Below are positions 46,640-57,839 of a DNA stretch of 64,000 bases, one piece after another; the first letter of the stretch is position 1; the number at the start of each line of letters is the position of its first letter. Where the stretch lies: the NCBI GenBank assembly GCA_023053575.1, contig JAKZAP010000016.1:11426030-11490029 (forward strand), written 5' to 3'. The position numbers and the translations under genes were made by a program. This DNA is from Branchinecta lynchi (Eukaryota > Arthropoda > Branchiopoda > Anostraca > Branchinectidae). The notes below the pieces were generated by a model. That model was not told the origin of the DNA, did no database searches, and was given only the letters and a program-made list of their open reading frames with translations.

Positions 46640-46990
46640 CGGTCGTGCTGTTTATGCTGCAGAAGACGTAATATCCTTTTTTGTCTTTTGCAGAAGGTAT
46701 CAAATAACTTACTTGGGTTATGCCAGCGAGCAGAGGCAAGAAAGGAAGACCGCCAGGGTTGCCGCGGATAGCATAAAAGTTTTACGTTGTTGAAAGTTGA
46801 ACTAACTCTCTTTCGAAGTACACGTTTTCTTCTGTTACGACTGTTTTTGTCCAAAGGTAGCTTTAGCCCATACAGAAAATCTACTTTAGGAGTTTTCCTT
46901 TGATTTAGTTTCATTATTTCGTATAAGCGTTTTCTTTTGTTACCATTTTCCCATGGCCTCAGGCTTTTTGTGCAATAAATTAACATTACT
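46640..46990 (+). pseudogene. LINE 3' end relic (L4)
   Basis: A plus-strand frame reads QKVSNNLLGLCQRAEARKED, the basic tail common at LINE ORF2 C termini. It is followed by a 3' region ending CCCATGGCCTCAGGC, TTTTTGTGCAATAAATTAAC, which matches the end of L3 (43720-43760). The minus-strand open frame here is a by-product. Confidence 0.6.
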
Positions 46991-47246
46991 CTCCACACAA
47001 TAATTTTGCTAGTGTTGCATGACATAATGACCATCGAATTGTTGCTATATATTTGTTTTCATTAAATAGTACGCTATATTTCTTCAAAAAAGGATACTTT
47101 TTCCGATCCTTAGTAGCTCAAAAAGTTTCATTGGTTGTGGCAACCCTGGATATCGCATGAAAAAGAACCTTAAACTTCGATCTGAATTCTGAACATGGAT
47201 GTCGTATAAGCTGTAATTTCTATGTAGGTATTACGCCACACTAAGT

Positions 47247-47737
47247 ATTACACAATAGTTGCGTTTTTGTTCGGCTTTTGCCTTTCCCTTTTCAGCTTTG
47301 GCTTTTTATTGTTTTCAGGCCTTTTTTAACATTCTCGCGTTTTCGCAAGTTGCCGTTACTACTAAGGACTTTCACTTTTCTCGGATGAAAACGCTATTTG
47401 ACAAATGCCATTTTATTGGTAGTTTACTTGCACTTCAAACTTTTCATCTTTAAGATCCGAAACAGTCTCGAAATACTGATTTTCACTCAAATCAAATTCC
47501 TCTTTTACTGGATTTTGGGATAAACTGGCTAAAGTAGCGAGGCAAAAAGCCCAAAGGAGAGCGTTACTTGGTCACCTACCAAGTTTGCCTTTTTGCAAAA
47601 AGCCGTGGGAAAAGGCGAAAGTCGGTGTTTTCCTTCTTGACAAAAACAGGAAATTGTCAAACAGTGACTAGGACCATTTTCCGAAAACACAAAAAAAGTA
47701 AAAAGCCGTAGAAAAAAAACGCAAATAATGCGTGTAA
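47247..47737. mobile_element. MITE with about 35-bp inverted ends and possible TAAGT duplication
   Basis: The left end ATTACACAATAGTTGCGTTT is complementary in part to the right end AAACGCAAATAATGCGTGTAAT. GCTTTTTATTG and AAAAAGCC words continue the inversion inward. TAAGT lies at both edges (47242-47246 and 47738-47742). The boundary is uncertain by a few bases. Confidence 0.5.
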
Positions 47738-47840
47738 TAAGTTCCGAGTTAAGTAGTATTCACCATTTAAATCACTACTCGATTTTTACTCATCCACAGA
47801 GAATCGGATTAAAATGACAGAACAACGCTTGTAACAAGGA

Positions 47841-48455
47841 CCACACTATCAGAAGCTTCAACAGAAGGATGCGCGGGTTTAACAGACAGTGCGTAACAGG
47901 CAACACTTGGGATGTTATCTGTTGTGTTGGAAACGTTAAATATGAAATGTTATGCATAACAAGCATTTCCAGGAAGAGCCAAAAACGCATCTAATGTCTT
48001 TTTTTTTTGTCGTCATGCTGTCGGAGAATTCAGCAGATGCTTTTTGACGATTTTCCGGATCTTCCTGATGGGAACACTTGTTATTCATAACATTTTCAAA
48101 CACAACAGACAATATAAATATTCTTTGAGCCCAAGCTGACTTTGAAACATTTATTCAAACAATGTTTACAACGGATACGTCAGCTATGATTCTTCATCAA
48201 TCGTTACAGGTTTGTTTTCCATTACAGGTTTGTTTCCTTCCCCGAAGTTGAACCAGAGGATTGACACTATTAACAGCCTGACGAGGACCCTTGCCAAGAA
48301 GGGCCGAAATACCGCTGATGAAGAATCATAGCTGACGTATCCGTTGTAAACATTGTTTGAATAAACAGACAATATCCGAAGTGTTGTCTGTTACGCATTG
48401 TCTGTTGAAACCGCGCATTCTTCTGTTGTCTGGTATGAAACTTCTGACAGTACAG
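47841..48455. mobile_element. Foldback MITE E2, split by a family C element
   Basis: The ends CCACACTATCAGAAGCTTC and GAAACTTCTGACAGTACAG are inverted and match E1. The arms continue through GAAGGATGCGCGGGTTTAAC and ATGTTATGCATAACAAG for about 150 bp. TA follows the right end; the left flank reads GA, so one duplication has changed. The C insertion lies at 48116-48363. Confidence 0.75.
48116..48363 (+). mobile_element. Palindromic family C element with 12-bp target duplication, nested in E2
   Basis: AACAGACAATAT flanks both sides (48104-48115 and 48364-48375). The arms TTATTCAAACAATGTTTACA, ACGGATACGTCAGC and complement are about 50 bp. The middle contains CTGACGAGGACCC, TTGCCAAGAAGGGCCGAAAT. 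This copy disrupts E2 and so is younger. Confidence 0.82.
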
Positions 48456-49282
48456 TAATGTCTATTCATCGTTAATAATTACTTATTATGGGTTCTTACT
48501 TATTGCTTATTTAAGCAGAAATTCCTTATCCGAACCTGGACTTCTCAATCCTAACCAAATCTTCAGCTTTTCTTTCATACACAACCAGCGTCGTTGGTGG
48601 TCACTGATGAGAGCGAGACAGTACTTCAGGCATCGATTATTTCCATCCTAAATAGCAAATTAGTTTCGTACAAGAAAGATAACAAAAATGAAAGAAGAGA
48701 AAGAAGATTCGTGAAATAAAGTTGATTTTCTTAAATTGCATTCCAACTTATTCACTAACGACTCATAATGCTTCAGGGCAGGAGTCTGAGTACAATGACG
48801 TTCAGGAACTGCAGAATCAAGAGGCAGATGATACTTAAAAGGGCCAGAAACTCCGCAATACTCTATACGTCTATATGACCAAGTCCAAAACACGCCAGTG
48901 ATCCTCAGGAAGAAGGAGTAAACGTGTCCGTAACTACTCAAATTCAATAACTCAAATCCTCTGTCAACCAATCACGGCGATCTTTGGGAGCAGATGTGAA
49001 ACAACTTCTGCCTTTTTTCCGCTAGGTACCCGGAGAGGCCGGAGATTCTGCATCGGCAAGGAGAGATAGTCATCAAGAGTATTAATGACCTGATCCGCGT
49101 GAATGTTTTTGCAGTCTTACCACTGTTTACGCGTACTGAGTACCATGTGTACTCTATTTCAACTGCATCTCTGTCTAGATCCGCCGGTGCGGCAAAGTTA
49201 TTTTGATCTGGAAGTTCCTTTCCTCTCAGCATCTCTCAAGCCATCGGTCCTGCCATCTGTGCCGAAAGAGAAGCTTCACCTA
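48456..49282. other. No recognised gene
   Basis: Open frames on the minus strand (103 codons at 48971-48660, 86 codons at 49232-48972) do not match a known family. Confidence 0.4.
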
Positions 49283-49577
49283 GAGCGTGTTCCACCATTC
49301 TAACAATAGTTACTAATAGCAAGATAGTTACTATTTCCGTTCCATCCTCATGAAAAGTTACTACGCTGACAAATAGTGACGACGTTACTATTTGCTTACC
49401 ATGCTCGGGACCGTAGCAAGCGTAGTAACTACGCATCTCTGTAACGTGATTGGTCGGATTCGCCCCTGGCGTGAGATCCTGCTGGAAAATAGAAAAATCG
49501 TTCCAGCCTTGACGGTGAAAAGCCAGAATTCTTGACGTCATGCGTAGTAACTACGGTAAGAAGGATGGAACACGCTC
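49283..49577. mobile_element. MITE family I, copy 2, with 3-bp target duplication
   Basis: The ends GAGCGTGTTCCACCATTC and AAGGATGGAACACGCTC are inverted repeats, flanked by CTA (49280-49282 and 49578-49580). The interior is rich in GTAACTAC/GTAGTTAC words and matches 16511-16806. No transposase. Confidence 0.78.
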
Positions 49578-50048
49578 CTAGATTCTCACGATCCCTAGCG
49601 TGAAACGTAGGTAGGTCGAGAAACGCCGGGAATGCGGTGACATCAGCAGTGATTCCTCCTTTTAGAGGCTTTTAACAGACAGTATAAGTCGAGTACTGAA
49701 ATGTAGAGTGGCACAAGGAAATTGTTTTGAAGGAAGTAAACGAGTCAGATTCCAAATTCACAATCTATCGTCAATGCAAATACTGTTTGTTAGTGGTTGT
49801 TCACTCTAGCTTGTCTTCATATATTGTTGACAATATTCTCCCACACAGTTTACCCTCCAATTTTCGTCAAGGGACTACGGTCGTGTTCTACCCTAATTAC
49901 CGAATTAACTAAGCATGCCCAGGAAGCCAAAAGGCTTCCTGGCGTCAAGCCTGGAACACATTTTTCTACTTTCGGCAAAATCGCTGGTTTTCAGAAAGCG
50001 AATAGCCAATCAGTTGCACGCTACCTAGCAACACTAAGAGTAACTAAC

Positions 50049-50249
50049 CGACGGCTCCGCCACCTAGCCCCGTATCTCATTTACACAAAATTGTTCAGGA
50101 GAGCGAAAAACTTCTTATTTTCGTAACTTTTGTGTTCTTCTTCGTATTTCTTGACAGTTTTAGAACACAGAAGACGAAAATAACAATGTTTTTGCTCTCC
50201 TGAACAATTTTGTGTAAATGAGATACGAGGCTAGGTGGCGGAGCCGTCG
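50049..50249. mobile_element. Foldback MITE with about 85-bp arms
   Basis: CGACGGCTCCGCCACCTAG at the left end faces CTAGGTGGCGGAGCCGTCG at the right, and the match continues through ATCTCATTTACACAAAATTG and TTCAGGAGAGC. The loop is small. No convincing target duplication was found. A separate small hairpin (CCAGGAAGCC-AAAA-GGCTTCCTGG) lies at 49918-49941. Confidence 0.75.
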
Positions 50250-50349
50250 TAATGGCAGATACTAGTGTATGGGCATAGAACGAAGACGTGAATACAGAGG
50301 AGGCCTAGCGAAAAGGAATCGAAGATCGCTTCTTTTTTTTAACATATCC

Positions 50350-51190
50350 GAAGATGCCAATATGAAGACACCACCCACACTAGCATAGATGCTTTGCCCT
50401 TCCAAGGGTTCCAAAAAGCAGAACAGGTCAAGCGCTATACGATACTGGAAAAATTCTTTTTACACAAGTAAACGAACCATGACCCAAAGTTCTAAAAACC
50501 TTTCATCCTAGCTTACCTCCAAAAGGTGTTGATAAGGTTGCGGATCCCTGCCATGCTCAGTCTCATTTTTCTTTTTCAAGGCGCTGCTCCCTATCAGAAA
50601 ACAGAAAGAACCGGAAAAGACACAAGCGCCATCCAGTTTCCGAAATCAAACTCAAATGGATTAGAACGCTAAACAGCCAATCAGAGTGCGAACGCGCGAA
50701 CGTCATCTGTCGCCACAAAGAGGAACCAATGGCGAAAGGAGATATGGATGGAGTACCACTAGTACGAGGATGTGGATACAGACGGCGGATACCATCGAGG
50801 AAGAATGAAGGAGCGAAAAAATTCGAAATACGAGGGAGAAGAGTACACATTGCCCCCCCCCCCCACCCTGTCTGAATACGCCAATGTGAAGACATCTTCG
50901 TGGATGCTCCCGATTTCTAAGCTTTCTAAAAAGCAAAACAAGTGAACCACTAAGAAACTAAGAAAACCGTTTTAACGGAATTAAAATAGTGAGAATCTGA
51001 GTTTCAAAATTGATGGTTGTTGTTCAGCATCCCTTCTCTCCATTCAAAGCTTTTCCACACCTAATCAGAAAACTGGAAGACCCAAACAAGACACAAACGC
51101 CACATAGTTCTTAATTCAGATTCAAATGTATTTGAACACCTAGTACCACTCAGGAATAAACAAGCCGACGGCACGCGCGCCATCTTCCAC
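50350..51190 (+). repeat. Diverged direct duplication, unit about 500 bp
   Basis: GCCAATATGAAGACA, TTCTAAAAAGC, CTATCAGAAAACAGAAAG, AAGACACAAGCGCCATC in the first unit correspond to GCCAATGTGAAGACA, TTCTAAAAAGC, CTAATCAGAAAACTGGAAG, AAGACACAAACGCCACA in the second. It lies directly left of A2. It may be part of an older repeat; no ends were defined. Confidence 0.5.
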
Positions 51191-51195
51191 AACAA

Positions 51196-53147
51196 GCAAC
51201 AAGAGCTAAGAGCTCATATGGCACTTGATACGAGTAGGTTGTACACAAAAGAAGATGAGAACGTCACAAAATATCCTGCCGTTCAAAAATGCGATTCCGA
51301 CCCATAAACAGGATATCTAGTTTTACTCAAATCTGAGCATTACCGGCATCGCCTCGGATCATCTATGGCAAAACAAGTATTCTACCTTCCGAGTTTCAAC
51401 CCAGTAGATCCACTCGTTTGGTCCCTAGACGTGCCACACGATTTCCGGTACCCCCTTCAACTCCCCCTACCGTGGCCGAATCTGATTCGGACTCCAAGAT
51501 GGATTATCTGAAATATTTTCTCTTACCGCCTATTAAGTTTCATTCAAATCTGAGCGTTTTCGGGAACTTTCGGTAACTCTCCCCCCTCCCCCACCGTATT
51601 TGGATCGAGTTCGAACCCTAAAATATGTCATCGAAGGCACGTGATCTCGCTACACTCCAAGTTTCATTCCAATCGCTCCACTTGTTTGACCCCTATGCGA
51701 GCCACATCATTATCTGACATGTCCTATTCCAGTTCATTAAGTTTGACTGGATTCGGAGCATAGCCTATCTGCAAATTTCGGATTCCAGCTTCCTCCCCCC
51801 CCCCCCCCACTCCCTTCTCCCCTATACCCATACGGATTCGATCCGGGCGCCAAATAACAAATCAAGGCCGAATAAACTCGGTATTGTCCAACTTGCATCC
51901 CTTTCTGTCCATCCGATTGATTTTATGGATTTCCCCCCCCCCCCCTCCAATTTTTTCAACCGAGGCATGTTTTGCTTGTCTAGGTGATCAGTTCTTATCA
52001 CCCATAAAGTTTCACTCGAATCGGACCACCTGTTCGCATCTTACGGAAGCCACTGATTTCCGGATTCTCCTTCCCTCAACTCCCCAAAGATGGTCGGATC
52101 CAGAAAAAAGAGTATTCCTAGAGCATTGTGTCTGGTCATTAAGTCACTAATACGACTGCAAAGTTTCATCGGTCCTTAGAATGTCTGGAACTATCTTAAC
52201 TGGCGATCACCGGAATTCCGGGAAACCGCCTCCAACTCCCCCATAGAGCCCCGATTCGATCTGGTTTTGTCAGTTACGCATCTAGGGCTACTGCTTTTTC
52301 TTCCCACCAAATTCCATCCCAATGCCTCGACTGTAAGCGTTTCACGAGATTTCCGGTGCCCCACTCCAATTCCCTCCCCCCCCCCACAAGTACCGGATCC
52401 TATCAGAACCTGACGTGGAACATCTGAGACGATAGCTCTTTCCCCTTGCCAAGTTTCATTCAATTCCAATAACCCGGTCAAAAGTTATGCATGGCACTAA
52501 ATCCGTGCTCCCCATCCCTCCACTCCCCTCGTGATGGTTATATCCGGCAAATGAATATTCTCAAGTCAGCCTGTTCGGGTCCCTGATAGTCCTCCCACGT
52601 TTCATCGTCCTAGCACATCAGGAACTACCGAACTCGCAGGATCAACAGATTCCAGAGCCCCCCCCCCCCCCAACTCCCACACAGTACCCGAATTTGGTCC
52701 CGTTATGTCAAACTATGTATTTAGGAATTGTGCTTGTTCTTCCCTCCACTCTAAGCTTTTCCCAAGATTTCCGGCTCCCGCCTCTAGCTCCCCCCCCCCA
52801 AAGTCACCGGATCCGGTCCGGATTTGAGACGGGTCGTCTGAGACACGGGGTCTTTCCAAATATCAAGTTTCATTAAGATCCGATCACCCGTTTGAAAGTC
52901 ATCAATACCTCAAGATTCCGGATTCCCCCTCCCTCCACTCCCCCTAGGATGCTCGGATAGGGGAACAGAGTATTTTCAACTTATTCACTCGGTGTCACCG
53001 ATATGCCTGCAAAGTTTCATCGTTCTAGCTTATGTGGAAGTGCCCGAACTAGCAAAACCTGGACAGACCGACCGACAGAGCGACAGACCGACGGACGGAC
53101 AGAAATTGCAATCGCTATATGGCATATATGGCCGAAGGGCAAGTGCC
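51196..53147 (+). mobile_element. Family A element (A2), full length but diverged
   Basis: The left end AAGAGCTAAGAGCTCATATG followed by GCACTTG and the right hairpin GGCCGAAGGGCAAGTGCCATA (53127-53147) are both present. The microsatellite GACAGACCGACGGACGGAC ends near 53101. Internal units resemble those of A1 but are strongly diverged and carry many C homopolymers. Only the last unit (about 52790-52990) is close to the A1 consensus. Confidence 0.78.
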
Positions 53148-53154
53148 ATACAAA

Positions 53155-53400
53155 CTAAAGGACAAAGATAAGTGATATAAGACGCACTCTCGCCGTTCCA
53201 GGGGAACTCCTTGGAAGTCGAAGGGCATCAAGGACAGAGATAAGAATAGAGGATGCAAATACAAGACGCCCTCTCGCCGATCCAGGGTAACTCCTTGGAA
53301 GTCGAAGGGAATCAAGGACAAAGATAAGAATAGAAGATACAACTATAAGACGAGCTCTCGCCGTTCGAGAGGAAGTCAAAGGGAATCACGAAAGTAGAGG
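53155..53400 (+). repeat. Tandem repeat, period about 84 bp, nearly three copies
   Basis: CTCTCGCCG recurs near 53187, 53271 and 53354, each followed by TCCAGGG-AACTCCTTGGAAG, TCGAAGGG-ATCAAGGACA and AGATAAGAATAGA. It abuts the right hairpin of A2. Confidence 0.85.
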
Positions 53401-53427
53401 AAGCCACTTCCTGAAAACAGGGAGAAC

Positions 53428-54111
53428 GTAGGGAGTCTCCGTAGGCATTTTTTTCAAACATAGTAGCTTCGTTTTTGCAGATACCATGGTATCTGATGCC
53501 ACGGTCTAAAGTCGTTTTTGCAGTTATGGTGGTATCTGATACCACGGTCAAAAGGCGTTTTTGCAGTTACCATGGTATCTGGCCAGTTATCGTGGTATCT
53601 GATACTCAGATACCACGGTCCGACCGTTGTAACTGGTCGTGGTATTTGGAAAGTCATCTCACTTTCATAAAATTTTGTCACAGTGGTGAGAAAGAAGTTT
53701 GGCACTAAGTGATGTGACTGAATGATGTGAACAAATACGCAACTAGTGTCTCCGTAGGCATTTTTTTTTCAAACATAGTAGTAGCGTTTTTGCAGATACC
53801 GGATACCACGGTCTAAAGTCGTTTTTGCAGTTATCGTGGTATCTGATACCACGGTCAAAAGGCGTTTTTGCAGTTATCGTGGTATCTGATATTCAGATAC
53901 TACGGTCCGACTGTGGTAACTGGTCGTGATATCTGAAAAGTCATTTCACTTTCATCAAATTTTGTCAGATTGGTGAGAAAGAAGTGGAGCACTTACAGAG
54001 ATGACTTCGAAAAGTACAATGTCGGCAATAGTCGTTTTTTGCAAAAACGACTAATTGCAGATTCAGTTACCGTGGTAACAGATACCATGGTATCTGCAAA
54101 AACGTAACTAC
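53428..54111. mobile_element. Tandemly duplicated family F elements (F2 and F3)
   Basis: Both copies are preceded by GTCTCCGTAGGCATTTTTTT and CAAACATAGTA, so the duplication included flanking host sequence. F2 spans about 53465-53740 and lacks its right end. F3 (about 53778-54111) ends CCATGGTATCTGCAAAAACG, the inverse of its start CGTTTTTGCAGATACC. Dense GGTATCTGATACCACGG palindromes fill both. Confidence 0.75.
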
Positions 54112-54404
54112 CTGTTTACATACGTCACTGCCACCCTAACTTCGTGTAAGACAATTAGTCCGTGAAGGTTAAAATTAGCTTATTTTTGTATTTTCTTTCG
54201 AAATACACTAAACTATTTTGACTCTCCTGGGGGACTTTGATTGTTTCCACAATAGGCTCTAAAAGGGTTGTTGAGAATAAATAAATATATATAGGCAAGC
54301 AAACGATCATCATGACGTAATACATGCCAAAGCAATGACGTACAATGTGTGATATAAATGAGTAGGCTTACTTAACACAATACAAGTCATACAGAAAGAG
54401 TTAA

Positions 54405-56000
54405 AACTAATTTGGAAATAGTCAGTTCCTCGATCCGGCCATCGTGGAGAGAGGGGGAGGGGGGGATCCGAAAAATAGGGGCACGCAAAAGTTTTGAATG
54501 GGTGATCGCATCTTAATGAAACTTGATATCTGGAAAGACCTCGTGTCTCAGATCTCTTGTTTCAAGTCCGGACCGGATCCGACGAATCTGGTGTGGGGGG
54601 GGGGGTGCCGGAAATCTTGTAAAACTCTCAGAGTGGAGCGATCGGGATGAAACTTGGTGGGAAGAACAAGCACATGCTTTAGATAAATAACTGACAGAAC
54701 CAGACCGGATTCGGAAACTGTGGGGGAGTTGGAGGGGGGTTCCGGAATTCCGGCGATCCGTAGTTAATGTACTTCCACGTGTGCTAGGACGATAAAACTT
54801 AGCAGGCACACCAGGGTCCCGACCAGATCAACTTGGAAATATCCACTCGCCCAATCCGACCATCGTGGGGGGGGGGGGGGGAGACGGCGGAATCCGCATG
54901 AATCACTTTTGGAAGGGGTTATCGAATCTTAATGAAACTTGATATCTTGAAAGATCTGCATGATCATAGCACAGTCTCTAAACAATATCTGCGATAATGC
55001 TGTTTCGGCTGTTCACGATTCCATTCGTGTCGGATACGGAAAAATAGTTCCAAATAGAGGAAGTTATAACAGAAAAGCCCTTGGTAGTTTATATAATAGT
55101 TTTTGTTCTCCCTCTGTCTGCAACCTTTCCGGAATGTTTGGTATTCTGAGGCTACAAGGTTTAAAACGTATCAGGACTTATTATTTCAAATATTGTAAAT
55201 TTCTCTTGTACCTTTCTCGACGTTATAGGAATTCCTGTATAACTGCAACTTTTTTGCCCTCTGACCCTTGTGCAAAGTTACCTTCAATTGCCCAGGACCT
55301 TCACGTTTCTGCCCTTGGCCATTCTCCGCACTCGATCTAGGAAGAAGATTTTTTAGACCCGATTAGTCCCTTTTCTTTTTTCAAATGTTCACTTTTTGAT
55401 CTTGTGCATTTACTACATTATTGAGAGCTCAGTGTATTTTTTCCTTTTAGTTGTCTATACTGCACTACTTTCCTCTTCTTAAGTGCGTTAATAAAATCAT
55501 CAGCAGTATCATGTACTGGATGTCCCATTTCAAGTCCGAACCGGATCCGATGAACTGGGGGAGGGGCGGAGGGGAGAACCGGAAATCTTGTGACACGCAT
55601 AGAGTGGAGAGATCAGGATGAAACATGGTGGGAAGTATAGGCACAAGTCCTAGGTGCATCAGTGACAGAATCGGACTGTCACTTTGCCGATCTAACCATC
55701 CCTTAAAGAACTCTTCTCAACCGCAAAATAAAAAAAAAATCTTTGAAGCAAAGTTTACTTTTTCACGATCAATCCTTTTTGCCTCCAGGGTTTTGTTTAG
55801 AAATTAATTTTTAGCACCCTTAAAGTACGCATCTTAACAGAAAAGTGAAAAAAAAAAACTTTTGACCATCACTTACATCCTCTTACCCAGCCTTGCAAGT
55901 TTGGCACATCTTAACCGAAAAGTAAAAAAAATACTTTTGATCATCACTTCCATCCGACCCAGCCTTGCAAGTGCCATATGAGCTTACAGCTCTTATTCAG
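54405..56000 (-). mobile_element. Family A element (A4), inverted, with an internal insertion
   Basis: The AAGAGCT end is at about 55970-56000 as GCCATATGAGCTTACAGCTC. Family A units occur at 54405-54960 and 55500-55690 (GTCCGAACCGGATCCGATGA, GAGTGGAGAGATCAGGATGA). Two direct repeats with CCCAGCCTTGCAAGT and AAAAGT lie at about 55820-55975. The microsatellite end is missing. Sequence foreign to family A fills about 54962-55515. Confidence 0.62.
54960..55340 (+). pseudogene. Unidentified 126-codon open frame inside A4
   Basis: I do not recognise this protein. It reads NNICDNAVSAVHDSIRVGYG, KIVPNRGSYNRKALGSLYN, later LKRIRTYYFKYCKFLLYLSR. The N-terminal half faintly resembles the linker between endonuclease and reverse transcriptase in LINE ORF2 (a helix, a V-P motif, then YN). 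The insertion has no clear target duplication. It could be a LINE fragment or a host fragment captured by A4. The opposite strand also has a protein-like frame (DTADDFINALKKRKVV at 55490-55540), so coding direction is not settled. Confidence 0.3.
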
Positions 56001-56009
56001 TCTTTAGTC

Positions 56010-56393
56010 TAGTGTTGGGCTGAGTAGCATTGGGCAATTGATAATCTGGTAGGATAGATCTATGGTTACCTGAAGATAAGACATTTCAGTACAAAATCAA
56101 TGGTAAGCTTGTGTCTACGGCACGCAAAAGTAGGAAGACCAAGTTTTCTTATGCTATTTTCATATGTAAACAATCTTACAAGCCCGCTTCTGTATCCTCT
56201 CTAGTTTCTCCGTCTGACTTTTGGTAAGGCCGGGTGCCAAAAAGGGCACGAATATTCAATTGCAGGTCGTACATACAGGAATCTCATGAGTCTTGTTGGT
56301 ATTCCAAATCTCCGGAGCATCACATATTGACGGCTTCCCAACGGGACTGGCTCCACAACTGAACCGCTAAATTTTAACAAGAGAACAAATGTT
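56010..56393 (-). pseudogene. LINE reverse transcriptase C-terminal relic (L8)
   Basis: On the minus strand, just outside the palindromic end of B7, the frame reads RFLYVRPAIEYSCPFWHPAL, the conserved thumb-region block (Y-x-x-x-RP-x-x-EY-x-CP-x-WHP). After a frameshift it continues LGLPTFACRRHKLTIDFVLK, the next conserved block (LGL-T-x-x-x-RR). No catalytic motifs are present. It is broken and inactive, of CR1/L2/Jockey general type. Confidence 0.75.
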
Positions 56394-57332
56394 GTTTTGC
56401 GATCCCAAAACGTAAGTAAAGGGATACCCATGACATCGCAAAAGGTGTCCGTCTTTCCGTCTGTCCGTCCGTCTGTGAGCACGATAACTCTCGAAGGGAA
56501 CGAGATGTGTCGATGAAGCTTGGTGTGAGGATTCTTTGGGTCAAGGGAAAGGTCAAATTCGTAGATGGTCTCTGTAGCCCTAGATTTAGGGGTGGGGTAG
56601 GGGGGTTCAAATTAAGGGACAAACAAAATATTTTTAAACAGCTAATGAAATAGCCGTTTAAGGGGTAAGAGGACATGCTGAACATGATAATGAAAAGCAT
56701 TTTTTCGCCAAGAAGTAGTTCGCCAGGAATCCAGCCAAAACCGGAAACTTTGTTAAAAGTAAAAAAAAATGATTTGAAGTTGACAGATATTCGATTCAGA
56801 GACAAGAAGACATGCTGAATACTTATGTGAAAATCATTTTCTGCCCGGACAATTAGTTCGCCCAGAACCCGGCCAAAGCCGGAAAACTAGTTAAAAGTAA
56901 AAGTTTTATTTGTGGTTGATTAAATATCCGATTTAGAGGTAAGACGAGATGCTGAATCTGTATATGACACTAATTTTTTACCCGGACATATTGTTCGCCA
57001 GGAATCCGGCTGGAACCGGAAAATTTGTTGTAAGTTAATTTCTTATTCTTAGTTGATTAGATGTTGGATATAGGGGCAAGGAGATACGCTGAATTCGTTT
57101 TTTAGTTTAACTTTTTTCGTCGGACAAGTAGTTCCGGAATTCCGCCAAAACCGGAAAATTATCAGAAGTTATTAAGGCAGGAAGTTTCGATCGGTTTCGT
57201 CAAAATAGATATGACTTATTGGGGTAAACACACATGCTGAATCCATATCTGAAATTGATTTTGTTTCAGATCTGTTTCAAAATTTAATAGTAAAAATGTT
57301 TTTGGGATCCAGTCGAAACCATTGGTCTTGTT
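56394..57332 (-). mobile_element. Family B element (B7)
   Basis: The palindromic head (TTTTGCGATCCCAAAACG, one base changed) is at 56395, the microsatellite GTCCGTCTTTCCGTCTGTCC follows at 56447, and the far end GGGATCCAGTCGAAACCATT with GGTCTTGTT closes at 57332. Three to four diverged units lie between. It abuts LINE relic L8. Confidence 0.78.
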
Positions 57333-57839
57333 CTGTAATCTCCTCTGACAGAGGTTGAGTTTCACGGCTACGGAGTCAAATATCAGAGGCTGTAGATATC
57401 CGACGACATTAGACGTTATATTAGGCTTACAATCTGCCATTTTTAGTATTTTCCGTATTTATGTGTACAATTCTGGGGATCGTTTTCTGTTGTTAGTAGT
57501 TGCTCAATATTCACGAATAGTGGTACGAGCACATACAGGTTTAACTGTTAAGCTAGGTGTACCACAAACCCGAAAGTGAAAATTCACAACATAAAAATTG
57601 ACTATTCGCAAATAAAGGGACAATGAAGGATCGCATTTTTATCTGATCTTCAAAGCCTATTTGAGTGAACGAGTGAAGGGTCACTAGACTGCAGTAGCTC
57701 AGCCATTTTCTGTTAAACTATAAAGTCTAAATTTATTCGCTTCCTTCCATTCCGGAAAATTCTTTATATATGCCACTGGACTATTTTCAAAAATATTAAA
57801 GAAATATTAATAAAATATTGATGGTATTAATAAAGCGCT

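Noticed and set aside
46633..47034. 133-codon minus-strand frame, Lys/Arg-rich
   Set aside because: Antisense to the LINE 3' end L4, which matches L3 on the plus strand.
52191..52481. 96-codon minus-strand frame
   Set aside because: Lies in diverged family A units crossing C homopolymers; no recognisable protein.
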